Shown in pieces: positions 23,891 through 35,390 of a stretch of DNA of 64,000 nucleotides. Below the pieces are notes generated by a model. The model was not told the DNA's origin. It made no database searches and was given only the letters and a program-made list of their open reading frames with translations. The position numbers were made by a program, and so were the translations under genes. Positions within the stretch are counted from its first letter, which is position 1. Every line of letters starts with the position of its first letter. The stretch is from Datisca glomerata (Eukaryota > Streptophyta > Magnoliopsida > Cucurbitales > Datiscaceae), in assembly GCA_003255025.1 (NCBI GenBank), contig QANY01007297.1, positions 62,001-126,000 on the forward strand, read 5' to 3'.

Positions 23891-25480
23891 GCAACATTCT
23901 TTAACTATTAAGTCGTTGAAGAATGGATTGAGAATTGCTTCCTTTGCTGAATGGAAAATTTAGACGCTTCTTCAATGACCGCAAATCTCTCTCGTTCTTC
24001 GATTCATGTTTCTAACACAATATTCATATAATGAAATAATATTTAGAAGTAGTGAAAAGATTTGCATTAAGTAATAAATATAAAATTTAAGAGAGAAGCT
24101 CTAACTTTTCTCTAGAAACTTAAGCACCGGTCTAGGTTTTTTCCTCCTCCTCCGAGGGGGGTCCTTCTTCTTAAAATCTAATGGTGAATGATGTTTACAT
24201 TGGAGCTCATAGATGAGATACAAATCTGGTCATGTAAGAGTTTGAGCATTCAATGTGTCGGAGGCATTGGATTCACGAACTACTGGAGTTAGCTACATCA
24301 ATATTGCATCTATTGGTACAAGAAGCTACGACTTAGATACAAGGAGTACCAGCAATGACCACTCAACCACCAATGCAGAGAACCTCACAAGTTAAAGGAC
24401 TAGAGGAGCTTTAATGCCCTGATATCCTCAAATCTGAGCAAAACACCAAGGTATCACATAAATTACATTTATGCATTGATGATACTAACGTTACTACAGG
24501 TACCACGGTGAGACCCAACTCCAAGCTGGAGGTTAATGAGTCCAACCCTAAGACAAACGATCCATTTCCTTTATCGGAGAATCTCCGGAGATGTGCCCGT
24601 ACTTATCTAGCCAAGGTTGGTGCTCGGAGAGGAGAGTTGAGTAAGGAGGAAAGGCCAGATCCAATGGTCAATGGTGGAGTCCCTAATGCCCCCTAGTCGT
24701 ATCAGAGATCGACAACACTGCCATAATCTTACAAAAATTAGTGCCAGTACGCATGCATTAATGATGTGGGAGACATGCAGCCTCAAAACCTAGAAAAAGG
24801 ACATGAGGACGATGAACACGCAAGGACGAAAGGACATTGCGCATGCCAGAGCCTAGCCGTTAAACATGTTCATGCAAGGATGAAAGGGCACTGTGTGTGT
24901 ACGGATCTAGTCGTTGGTCCTGCGCACGACAATGACCCACACAAGAAAGGACACTATCTTGACTTGTCCTTGGCCAATTTTCACACTTTACCTTGTATGC
25001 CCAGCCTGCCCGTGACAACCTTGGGCAGCCCAGCTGGTATTTATTCCTTGCAACATAATGACATGGGCAAAGACATCTCAACCTTTCCTACCTCATCCAC
25101 TACAACCTGAAAGCCACCTCCCTATACCTTTTCCATGGTAGATGAGCTTGAACTTCATGCCTTTAAACAAGGCATTAGACGAAATTGTGAGCTCAGACCA
25201 GAGGAAGAGAAAGAAGAAGGGGAAGAGAGAATTTACCCTTCATCCACTCAAGTTCGGTGAGATCAGGACGTGACTTTCATCATGCGCAACCTGGATAGAG
25301 CTCTTGGAAATGTTCACTAGGTTAACTAATTCTTTAATGTCAAATGACATTTTACCCCACATGGTATCTCAGATCATAGCTCCAAATGGACTCAAATCAG
25401 TATAAGCCTAGGATAAGCATTCAATTCTTTAACTTTTGGTTTGAATGAGAACGGTTTTAGCAAGTTGTAATCATGGTAAA
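23891..25480. other. No clear gene; short repeat in a 114-codon frame
   Basis: The frame at 24766-25110 (+) contains three degenerate copies of a unit of about 57 bp with core peptide KGHCACQSLAV / KGHCVCTDLVV / KGHYLDLSLA. I recognise no domain in it. The stretch may be the 5' untranslated or ORF1 region of the LINE that follows, or an unrelated element; neither is shown. Confidence 0.35.
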
Positions 25481-25499
25481 ATCAGGTCTTTTGAACATC

Positions 25500-27660
25500 A
25501 ATGTTCCAAATCAGTAAAACGCTTAAAGTTGTTAAGATAGCCTTAAGGAAATTCAACCAGTAGTTTTGTAGTGACATACCATCTAGAACTAAGCTGGCCA
25601 AAGCACATCTTGAGTAATTACAATAAAATTTGGCCATAGATCCTACAAATGGCCTTCTCCTAGCCCATGAAAGAATAGCTAGCAAGGTATTTCTTAAGCT
25701 TAGGCACGCTGAAGAAATTTCTATTAACAAAAATCAAAAGCTCAGTGGCCCAACCTGGGGGACCAGAACTCCTCATTCTTCTTTCAAAGTATGAAGAAAA
25801 ACAGGTTCAATGCAAGAATTTCTCACTTGGTGCACCAAGGATCTATTGTTTCCTCTACTGACCTGCTGGGATCACCCAACCCAGAGCTTGACCTTAACTG
25901 AAATATCCTGTAAAGAGCTCTGCTTAACAAACTCAATGACTCTCAAGCCTCATTCTTGACACAACCTATCACTGAGGAGGAGATCAAGAATTCTATTTTC
26001 AGCATGGGGAATGATAAAGCACCAGGTCTTGATGGGTTCCCATCTAGTTTCTTTGAAAGGGCATGGTACATTGTTAGGAAGGATGTTACCTCTGCTATCC
26101 TAGAATTCTTCCAATCTAACCAACTCTTGAATGAGGTAAATTCCACTACTACATTAATCCCTAAGGTCCCTAGCCCTTCCACAATTGGAGATTCCAGACT
26201 TATCTCATGTTGTGATGTCATCTACAAGTGCATTACCAAAATCTTGGCTAAGATAATGAAACCACTTCTTCCAAACCTAATCAGTCAGAACCAAAGTGTT
26301 TTTATCCCAAGTAGAAGGATTGCAGATAACATCTTTCTATCCCAGGAACTCCTTAGAAGCTATCACATGTCTTTGGGGATTCCTATATGTGCTCTTAAAG
26401 TTGATCTCAAAAAGGCATATGATAGTATCAGTTGAGAATTCATTAACAAAGCTCTTCATTGCCTTAACTTTCCAGACCCCTTCATCACTTAGATTATGGA
26501 ATGTATTTCTTCCCCTACCTACTCTATCAAAATCAATGGTGAACTACATGGTTCTTTTAGGGGTTCCAAAGGTATTAGGCAGGGTGACCCCTTCTCCCCA
26601 TATTTATTTGTCATTGTAATGGAGATTCTCTAGGCTTCTAACTTTTGCAGCCTCAAACACTGAATTCGAATTCCACTAGAGTTGTGAGAAGTTAAGGGTG
26701 GTGAATCTTTACTTTGTTGATGATTTATGGTTGTTCTATAAGGGGACTAGGGAATCATTTAATGTCATAAAAGAAACATTAGAGATCTTCAAACCCAACA
26801 CTAAGAAGTGTATGATCTTCCTTTCAGGGGTCCAAAAAGAAGACATATGGGGCATCATTTCAATATTGAATTTCCCTGAGGGCCATCTGCTCATGTGATA
26901 CCTAGGAATGCCTTTGAACACCTATAAACTTTGCAAAGCTGATTGTGACACTCTTGTGGAAAGAATCACAGAAATAATAAGATCTTGAGACTTCAAATAT
27001 CTATCATATACATAAAGGCTTCAACTAATCAGATCAGTTCTATTGGCCATGTTGCAGTTTTGGGCTGGGTTGTTCATACTACTAAAGAAAGGGGTAAAGA
27101 AAGTGCAAGAACTACTCAAAAACTACCTCTGGAATGGGGATGAATCCAAGTATTCTAAAGCTAATATGGCTTGGATAGATGTATGTTGTGACAAGAACCA
27201 AGGAAGTTGGGGACTTAGGGATTCAATCTTAACTAATGAAGTGGCCGTTGCAAAACACCTTTGGTTCTTAATTTTAATATCAAAACATTCCATGTAAATG
27301 CCAAGTGTACCTTATTAGGAAAAGCTCTATATTCATTGTCAACACTCCTTCTTACTCATCCTGGGTTTGGAGGAAATTACTCAAGCTATGAGTAAATTCG
27401 TGCCATTCTGTAGAGCTTCTGTGGACAGAACCATGGCACCCCTTAGGAATCCTTCTAACCATCTTTGGTCAGAGATTTATATCTGGTACTAGTTGGCATT
27501 TAGATTTCAAAGTTATTGATATAATCCATAATGGAAAGTGGTCATGGCCTACCACAAGGATGTTTCAAAATGGAATTGATATGTAAAAGAAGCTAACATT
27601 ATACAATAAACTACAAGTCTTACCTTGAATGCAAAATCCTTCACCAAAAATCCATATGTA
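25500..27660 (+). pseudogene. LINE (L1-type) pol remnant: reverse transcriptase
   Basis: Plus strand, many stops. A pre-RT segment (25690-25850) resembles 'KWLKLGDQNTKFFH'-type plant LINE sequence. The RT body is best at 25956-26435: EEIKNSIFSMGNDKAPGLDG, 'SFFERAW', 'LIPKVPSP', 'RLISCCDVIYKCITKILA', 'NQSVFIPSRRIADNI', 'VDLKKAYDS'. '[18 protein letters not shown]' follows near 26570, and the catalytic box is FVDDLWLF (usually FADDL) near 26710. 'YLGMPL', 'FILLKKGVKKV' and 'NYLWNG' at 26900-27140 are the distal part. 'WHPLGILL' and 'IIHNGKWSWP' near 27430-27550 are the zf-RVT-side tail. No intact endonuclease is seen. The target duplication and poly(A) tail were not found. Confidence 0.85.
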
Positions 27661-28646
27661 TGCCTCCAAAGACCAACCAAATCATCTTTCTTAAGCTTAA
27701 AACCAACCAAATCATCTTCTTAACAATAATATTTTACTCACTTGGCATGAGATAGCAGAATAAATATATGATAGATGCTAAAAAAGAAAAAACAAAACAT
27801 GTTTCTTGAAAATACATAAAAGCAAAGGATAAGAAAATGAAAATAAAAATGACAAAAAAATAGAAAGAGCATGACAGTTAAGATGCTTCTAAACATCAAG
27901 CTTCTACCAGGAAGTACTTAATCTAGTAGCAGATGACAAAAATAGGGCAAGGCGGAGAGACAAAATGATAGAGAGATAAGATAAAGAGAGCACCACGACC
28001 ACCATGGATAAAGCACAACGCAAGGAGGGCTTTCAACGCACGGAGATGAGAGAAAAATTGAGTTTGGTTAGCATTTAGGGTTTGAATAAAAATGAAAAGA
28101 AAAATGACAAAAATGTAGAAAAACCCAAATTTGATGGTACCTACTTCGTAGTACACCACAACAGAGAGAGACATGAGCATGAATGAGAGCACCGGGATCA
28201 CAACGGAGAGAGAGCAAGCTACACAAGCAACGACGACTGAGTTTGGTAGAAGCTTTTGAATGAAAATGAAAATAAGAAGATTGAGGAAAATTGTACAAAG
28301 AGAAAACCGAAACGGGAAACTTGTTCAGGTTAAAAGGTAAAAGACCCATAAATGGCCCAAGTTAATCTCAACAGATCCAACGATGATTATTTTTCCCAAC
28401 ATCAATGCCGAGAAAAAATTCCCGGCCTGTAAGAGAGATCCAGAAATATAGCAAAAAATGGTGGGTCGAGAATTAGCGCCACATGGATGCACTATGCTCA
28501 ATTTTACCAAACTAGCTATCGGCACAACAAGACATGGACCATCAACATACACTACTGTTTAAAATCCCAAGCAATCCATGTTAGAAGCTTGAGAAACTAC
28601 ACTAGAAGCTTTAGAAACAACAGTCTATGCACCTTATCTTTTAGAT
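27661..28646. other. No gene; imperfect 200-bp direct repeat
   Basis: A-rich sequence. Two similar blocks, about 27985-28110 and 28185-28300, share GAGAGCACC...GAGTTTGGT..AG...TTTGAATGAAAATGAAA-type order, suggesting an old tandem duplication. The minus-strand frames here show no domains. Confidence 0.4.
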
Positions 28647-28785
28647 AAATTATTGGGAGGAGCGGCCAACGGCCCTCCTAATGGTTGTCACGTGAGTATA
28701 TGAGCTCATAATAATGGACATAACTACCCACACGACAAGCATCTAAAGGGGCCGCCACATTGTGACCACCCCTCCTAATAATTTT
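28647..28785. mobile_element. 139-bp MITE with 20-bp inverted ends
   Basis: The left end AAATTATTGGGAGGAGCGG and the right end CCACCCCTCCTAATAATTTT are imperfect inverted repeats enclosing about 100 bp. No coding capacity. The superfamily is not assignable because no clear target duplication was found. Confidence 0.55.
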
Positions 28786-30169
28786 ACCATATTTTATATG
28801 CTAACTTGGAGAAAGAATGGGCTATCCTAGATTTTCAAAGATGTTGGGTAACTACCTAGATATTTCTATTTTACTAGTGTTGCATCTTGCTATTCTGACT
28901 TCTAGTAGCTATTTATTTAAGAAATTGTAGCAAATAAATAAGTTTTCAAAGCCAATTTAATAAAAGACATATTTTTCTTATTTTACATAAATATACAAGT
29001 TTTTATGACACATATGATTTTTCATTATTAATGCCATTGTATGTTTATATATGTGCCCGTGTAGATAATTTAACAATTTTATGGTGGATATCTATATTTA
29101 AGGAATGTGTTTTAAATATACATAATTTTTTATTTAAAAAAGCACAATGTATGCTTTTAGAAAATTAAAAGAAAAAAGTACACAGAGAGCTCATGAGATT
29201 TGTCTAAAAGACACGGACACCCTCTATAAATTTTTTTTAGAAAAGATAAAATAGATCCAATCTATTACAATTAGTTTAATTTTAGATTGAAATGACAAAA
29301 ATAATCTTAAATCTTGATCCTTACCTGAGACTCGTGCACCGGTACTCGATGCCTACGCACCTGGACCCGAGAAAAACCTAAAACACGAAATCTCCCAAGA
29401 AAAAAACCCAAGTTCCCTTCAAACCCAAGAAAGACCCTGTCTCTCTCCAAACCATTGCCCTGCCATTTCATCGTTCCTTTTCAGATCACATGGGCTCAGC
29501 CAACCCTGATGAGCTTGATTAGTTGCTCGGAAAAAGAGGAATCCACCAGAGATGAGAGATCTTGGCCAAGCCTGCACCGACTAAAATCAGGAAATGGAAT
29601 ACTAAAAAGGAAAGCTCTCATGTGCGTGAACTTGCTACTGCAAATCAAGTCCTGAACTGCATCAGGTGTGATCATTAGTTAAGTACTACAAAAAAAAAAT
29701 ATTTCCTGTCTCTCTCTATCTCTCACGCTCCCTATGTTCTTTCTCTCCTCTATCTCTCTCTCGTGGGTTGGTAGGACTGCTAAAGTAAAGATGTTTCTGA
29801 AAAATTAAAGCTTGCAGCTAGTTGTAATGCAATGGATATGGCTAGTTGTAATGCAATGGATATGGCGGCTGTCATTGAGGAAGCCATGGATACGCTGATT
29901 GTTGTGTTCTTTGATTTTGTTACTGGTGTGTATTTTATCTTAACTCATTTGTTATGTTTAGAACTGTTTGAGTTGTTTGAGTTTTATTCAAGTCAAAAAA
30001 TGTCTGTTTGAAGTTTATTCTACGTTAAGCAAGTAAAATCATGTATTTACTTTGTATTTTGTGTTTGCGAAGATTTTAGGGCTTAAGTTTTTTGTTGTAT
30101 TCTTTGTTTTTATTGTATTTATGGATTTTGTACGTTCAACAGTCCAGTTTTATTTAAGTTTTCTTCATC
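28786..30169. other. No clear gene; small tandem duplication
   Basis: AT-rich flanks and a less AT-rich part at about 29340-29900. The unit CTAGTTGTAATGCAATGGATATGG occurs twice in tandem at about 29818-29865. The 66-codon frame at 29455-29655 has no recognised domain. This may be the 5' side of the hAT-like element to the right, by proximity only. Confidence 0.3.
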
Positions 30170-31330
30170 GCGACCCTCTTCTCCTTTTTCGGGTTATATC
30201 AAAATGGTGAATTTAATATAACCCAAACATTTAGATTTGATATAACCCTAAACCTGTTGGCAATATAGAAAAATAAGAGCATTCTTAGTATTTAAAAAAA
30301 AATTAACGCCGTTAGTTGGGAAAGTAATATTTTAGGATTTTTTCAGTCTTCAAAATAAAATGTCAATGGGTAGGTTATAATACGAATAATGTCATACCCA
30401 CCTCCATACCCATTAACATATTCTATCCTCAAACCCACCTCCATACCCATAAAAATTTAATGGGTAGGGTATGAGGAATACCCATTTGGCTATGGATATC
30501 TGGTGATTTTTTCTACATTGTAGTATATAATTGACAATAAAATTTAAAACAGTGTGAAAATATTTTTCATATATTCTTATCGAAATCTCACAATAATGTT
30601 TAAAATTTCAAAACTTAAAATAAACATAATTTAAAATAGAACTAAGTATTCTAATATTGCCAATCTAAAGTTGCACATGATCATCATAGTTGTTCTTTCC
30701 TTCTTAGCTTGATCCCTACAAAAGAAAAATATACATACAATTTTAAAAAAAAAGTAAAAATTAATAACAAATATCAACCTAACTTAACAATATAAAAGAC
30801 CACATCTTCATCTTTGTCATAATATTTTCTACATGTAGAAGTAGAACTCTTAATTGAATCAAAAACTATAATAAAAGAATACATATACAAAGATTAATAT
30901 TAAAGAAGTTGACTAGTTGAGACAAATAATAAATTAATCTAACACTGAAAAGTTCATACATTGTACTTCATCTCATAACCAATCTTGTGCGTACATAGAG
31001 CCTCTATTGTCTTTGAAAGAAGCTTAGAACGATGTGGGCTTAAAAATCTACCACCGGTACTAAAAGCAGATTCTAAAGCAACTGTAGAGATAAAAATTAC
31101 AAAAATATCTCTAGCAATATCTTGCAAGTATATCAAAATCATTATTCATAGGCAATAAAGATTCCTCCAAATAGTTGTCTAGTTCCTATCTAACCCTCTT
31201 TGTGCTAGAAGTACTATTGATAAATAAATTGAAATTCAATAGAAGATCTCCATCTTCCTCCATTAGGCTTCCATCAATATTCAAATGTATGGAATTATCA
31301 GGATGTGAATCCCCTTCATTCAGTCACGAC
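30170..31330 (-). pseudogene. hAT transposase remnant (C-terminal dimerisation domain)
   Basis: The minus-strand frame 31142-30954 reads ARDIFVIFISTVALESAFSTGG, then RFLSPHRSKLLSKTIEALCTHK, the conserved hATC dimerisation block ('ILAIPVSTVASESAFSTGGRVL..RSSL'). Just upstream on the same strand (about 31200-31145) lies 'ELDNYLEESLLPMNNDFDIL', the usual preceding segment, with the 'WWK' part deleted. At 30350-30500 are repeated GGGTA/CCCACCTCCATACCCAT motifs like hAT subterminal sequence. The DNA-binding BED domain and catalytic core are absent, so this is an inactive stub. Confidence 0.75.
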
Positions 31331-32013
31331 TCTTTATTCATTAGGCTTCCATCAATACAGTCAACATTCCTACACCACACGCCATTTCTAATAAAAAAAT
31401 TGACACCCCTCATCGTTTCTGTGACTCTTTATTCAGTCACGACTCTCACAATCTAGCTCATTAGTTGCCATTGAATAACTTTTTGCCTTGTTATTAGATT
31501 CTATTCTCTTGAGTCGATTCTTCTTTATTGAACACTAAGCTATTTTTTTCTCTAACTTTTCAGTATATTATTAGTATTTGTTTGTTTGTGTTCAAATTGA
31601 ATTTTTAATATTTCTACTAGAAAGTATTAATCTGGATGCGAAAAACCTTAAAAAGAAGAGAAGATAGATGAACCAATTCAATCTAAAAAATGAGCTCTTG
31701 ATAAATTTGTTGCTAATAGTAAACAAATTGAAATGTAACAAATATAACTAAAAATTTAGTACAACAATCAATTTCAAAGAATAATAAGATACCAATAAAT
31801 AGCAATGAAAATGAAGAAAATTTGGAAAGTAATAGAAGGGTAAAAAAGATGATTTTTCTATAAAGTAATGAAGAAATAGATTAATTTATTAGTAATTTTA
31901 CTTCTTAAAAAATAAAAAGGAATGATTTTCGAATAAGATTTTTTAAAATCAGAAGTAATATTTTATATATATATAGTTTTCGCCTAGGACCCCAATCCTT
32001 GCCTTCTGCCCTT
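31331..32013. other. No gene; short direct repeats
   Basis: Near 31260-31450 the phrases TTAGGCTTCCATCAATA and ATTCAGTCACGACTCT each recur within 100-150 bp. The remainder is AT-rich. No gene is supported. Confidence 0.35.
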
Positions 32014-32165
32014 TGTTAGATTGGATTTAGCCTAGGTAGAGTTTTAGACAAGTAGTTAGTATTCCATTGCAGATTGAGCTTGAGATGCTTTCTCAAGTAA
32101 AATAATAAGCATTCATTTCACTGAATTAATTGTCTATCTAACATTTCTACTCTCTGATAGGTGGA
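32014..32165. repeat. Dispersed repeat, copy A (partner at 40345)
   Basis: Begins TGTTAGATTGGATTTA, contains AGTTTTAGACAAGTAGTTAG and GAATTAATTGTCTATCTAACA, and shares this order with 40345-40473. Ends of the TG..CA type hint at a short LTR or TRIM solo element. No target duplication is visible, and similarity runs about 20 bp past the CA. Confidence 0.5.
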
Positions 32166-33257
32166 AGTAAATATTGAAGAAAGAAGATAACTTTATGGTT
32201 TGTCCTCCTAATTTATTTTTTCCAGCTGGTTTATGATCTTAAGATTCTTAACACACATTATTGCATATTGATGACGAAACATACAATATTTGAGGATTTT
32301 ATCTCTCTTGATAGGTTGATCATTACCATTCCACAAGAAACTACTTGAGACATTAGAAACCTTCTTTAGGACCAGCTTAGGCAGGATGAAGAGACTAGAC
32401 CAATATCTCTGGATGACCACAAGGATAGATTTAACAACTTGTAATCTTCGTGCATAAGACATGAATCTATTCTCCCAACTCTTTGTTCTTTTAATAATTC
32501 TCTCAATCAGGATATCACAATTGACCCTGCTTAACCTAGATAAACCAGAGGCACATCAAGATATTTAACAGGGAGCTCTCCTCTAGAAAAACCAGTTCCA
32601 CACAATATCTGTTCTTGGACAGAATTATCCACCCCTAAAAAGAATGATTGACTCTTGGACACATTTGACTGGAGACCATACATGATTGCAAATAAATCCA
32701 ATCCTTCAGGCTTCTAACAGGTTCACTGTCAGCATGAGAGAAAACCAAAAGGTCGTCTGCAAAGTAAAGATTGATTATTTTGTTTCTACTACACCTCCAA
32801 TGTATTTGAAAGTAGGTAAAGAAGCACAATGTTGAAATATACCAGTGAGAGCCTCCATTACGAGGGAAAACAAATATGGTGATCAAAAAATTTCTAAATA
32901 AAATTTTAATCGAATTAAATATAAAACCACTCAACGATCATATATGTTCGGATAAACGTCTCGAGAAGAGATAAAAATAATTTATACATTTTGTTGTATT
33001 GTATTAATTCTGATTTGACGGAATCTAATTATCTTCGTTCTTGAGTAATTTTAATTGATTTTGACATCAACAATCACCCGTAGAGTTCATAAATATATTT
33101 CACAATTGTTAGAAATAGAGTGGGGGCTCTCTAAATAACTGAGGAAAAAAATAATTTTTTTCTTCTTTCTTTAATAGTTTTCGGCGGCACTGAGTGTGGG
33201 GAAGGAGAAAATTCTTTCCTCTGCCCTGTCTAACACTTAGCTTAACATAGCCCTTTA

Positions 33258-34187
33258 GGGTCATTTGATGTAAGATTGTGAGTAAATGATTTTCAGAATA
33301 AAATTACTGGAATATGATTGTGAGAATGTATATGCCTGGAAAGTTAAGATCACTTTGTTTGTTAACACTTAAGAATATTTTGATTTAATGGTGAGAGTGT
33401 TAGATTATTTTATTTGTTTTGATAGAATAGGTAAGATGATGTTTTAGACATTACTGTCAAATTTCAATTTTACCCTAGGACTAAAAAATGCTTATGAATA
33501 ATAATTACTTAATATATAATAAGATGACCAACATAAGTAATAACAAAAACATAGATTTTACCCATGAATTTTTTTCATATATACTTATTACTTTTTTATC
33601 AAACCATTATATTATGATACACCGTGTAGATTTTCATCAAAAATTGTCCATTCAATTGAACCAACACCACTCCAAGTGTATTAATGTGGTATAGAATTAC
33701 AATATAAGATAATAATTCTTATGATAAAAACACTCATGATTTTCAGTTCAATAATCATGATTATAATACTATGAGAGAATATGATGTCCGAAAAATAAAG
33801 AATAATTTGTGTGGTAACAATTGAGAATATTATAATACAATAGTGATAATTAATTTGTTTGTTTTGATTGAATGTTTCAAGAAATGTTATATATATAATT
33901 TTTAATTTTTAATTTTACCCTTGAACCAAAATATATTTATTGATAGTTGTTATTTATTTATTTATAGAGGATAGTCTGGTAAAAATAAGAAGAAATAAAA
34001 ATCAGAGATGCCCGGCATGGAAATAACCCCCAATTTTGGGGGGTTTAAAATACTCTCAAAACGAGGGCATCTTCACATTTTGGCTATTTACATACCTTAA
34101 AAAACTTTCAAACCTTACAACGTAATTAATTACTTTCTTTTAGTTTCCAGACATATTGGCTCACTTCCCCCCATACCAAACGCACCC
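33258..34187. mobile_element. PIF/Harbinger (Tourist-like) element, 930 bp
   Basis: The left end GGGTCATTTGATG and the right end CATACCAAACGCACCC are imperfect inverted repeats of the GGGTGCGTTTGGTATG type. TTA lies directly outside both ends (33255-33257 and 34188-34190), the 3-bp target duplication of this superfamily. It interrupts the copia LTR at homologous points, which confirms the borders. Two internal blocks (about 33330-33480 and 33770-33930) are diverged copies of each other. No transposase; the 68-codon frame inside is not recognised. Confidence 0.75.
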
Positions 34188-34573
34188 TTAGGGGTTCAGA
34201 GATGTAACCCTATTTATGTAAAATACAAAATTTACACATACCCCTATGTGCCAAAAACTTAAATTCTCCAATCCATATACACTTATATGCAATTTTCACT
34301 TCTTCCTCTAGAGCTAAAATTGTGTTCAAATTCATCTGCCCAAACCGATGAATTAAATGGATCCCAATCAATTAATTAATTTTTTATTTACTAATTATCT
34401 AATAATTAAAAAATAATAAATTAATTAATTTGAACATTAATTTTGGTCCTCACTAATTTAGTGAAGACACTCATCTCATATGGGTTTGAGAAGTGTACAT
34501 TGGTCCAAAACACGTTTTTGGTCCAACTGTCGTTGTTTCTCGTTCATGTTCGTATGAGCTACTCCTAAGATTG

Positions 34574-34658
34574 AAACTAACACTATTATCTTTAGATAAT
34601 GAGCATCAATCAGAAAGTATTCAAAAATCATTATCTAAAAATAATAGTGTTAGTTTCA
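34574..34658. repeat. Long hairpin (30-bp arms)
   Basis: GAAACTAACACTATTATC..TTTAGATAATGA is followed after about 25 bp by its near-exact inverse TCATTATCTAAAAATAATAGTG..TTAGTTTC. The arm sequence is also the junction of the tandem units that follow (TAATAGTGTTAGTTTCAATGTG). Confidence 0.8.
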
Positions 34659-35060
34659 ATGTGTGTGTGTAGGGGGTTATCTCTTTGTATTTGAGCATGC
34701 TAGATACTTTTTAATACTTTCTTATTGATACCCATTGTCTAATAAGATTGTTAGTTTCAATTTAAGTGTGTGTGTGTGGGGGGGGGGGGGGGGGNGGGGG
34801 GGGGGGGGGGGGGGAGGTATCACTTTATATTCGAGCATGCTAGATGTTTTTTGAATACTTTCTGATTGTGCTCTTTGTCTAATAATATTGTTAGTTTCAG
34901 TGTGTGTGGGTGTCGATGGGGGGGTTATCACTTTGTATATGAGCGTGCTAGATGATTTTTGAATATTTTATTATTGATGCTTATTGTCTAAGGATAATAG
35001 TGTTAGTTTTAATTGGGGGGTTATCACTTTGAATCAGATTTGGTTGGATGTTTTTTCAAT
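34659..35060. repeat. Tandem repeat with G-run in each unit (about 4 copies)
   Basis: Units of roughly 95-145 bp of the form GTTATCACTTTGTATTTGAGCATGCTAGAT...GTCTAATAATATTGTTAGTTTCAATGTGTGTG plus a G-run, beginning near 34676, 34817, 34925 and 35018. The second unit has a G tract of about 40 bp containing the single n at 34795. Length differences come mainly from the TG and G runs. Confidence 0.85.
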
Positions 35061-35099
35061 ACTTTTTTGTTGATGAATATATTTATCTTGAATTTGACT

Positions 35100-35390
35100 C
35101 ATTGTGATGTTATAGGAACACATATGTGCTTCACGGGGTGAGCCTATCGTTGAGGATGCCACACCTCACTCTGAAGAAGAGATAGTTGAAGAAGTCATCG
35201 GGTGAAATAAAAGTCTTGGACATGGAACCTTATCCACATCTTCCAACAAAAGAGTCGAGTTGAAACTATAGATTTAAAGAAACAAATAAAGTCAATGGAG
35301 AGCCAACTACAAAGCTTACTCGCTTGGGCTAGTCAAAACAGTTTTCCAGCTCCTGACGATGACTCAACAGCAGAAACATGAGGTTCATAA
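35100..35390 (+). pseudogene. Transposase-associated coiled-coil fragment, likely CACTA-type
   Basis: After an acceptor-like TGTGATGTTATAG, the plus strand reads CASRGEPIVEDATPHSEEEIVEEVIG, then 'KKQIKSMESQLQSLLAWASQN' and 'PAPDDDSTAE' with frame changes. The heptad-like MESQLQSLL segment followed by an acidic tail resembles the C-terminus of plant Ptta/En-Spm transposase-associated proteins. The assignment is weak; the piece is short and broken. Confidence 0.35.
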
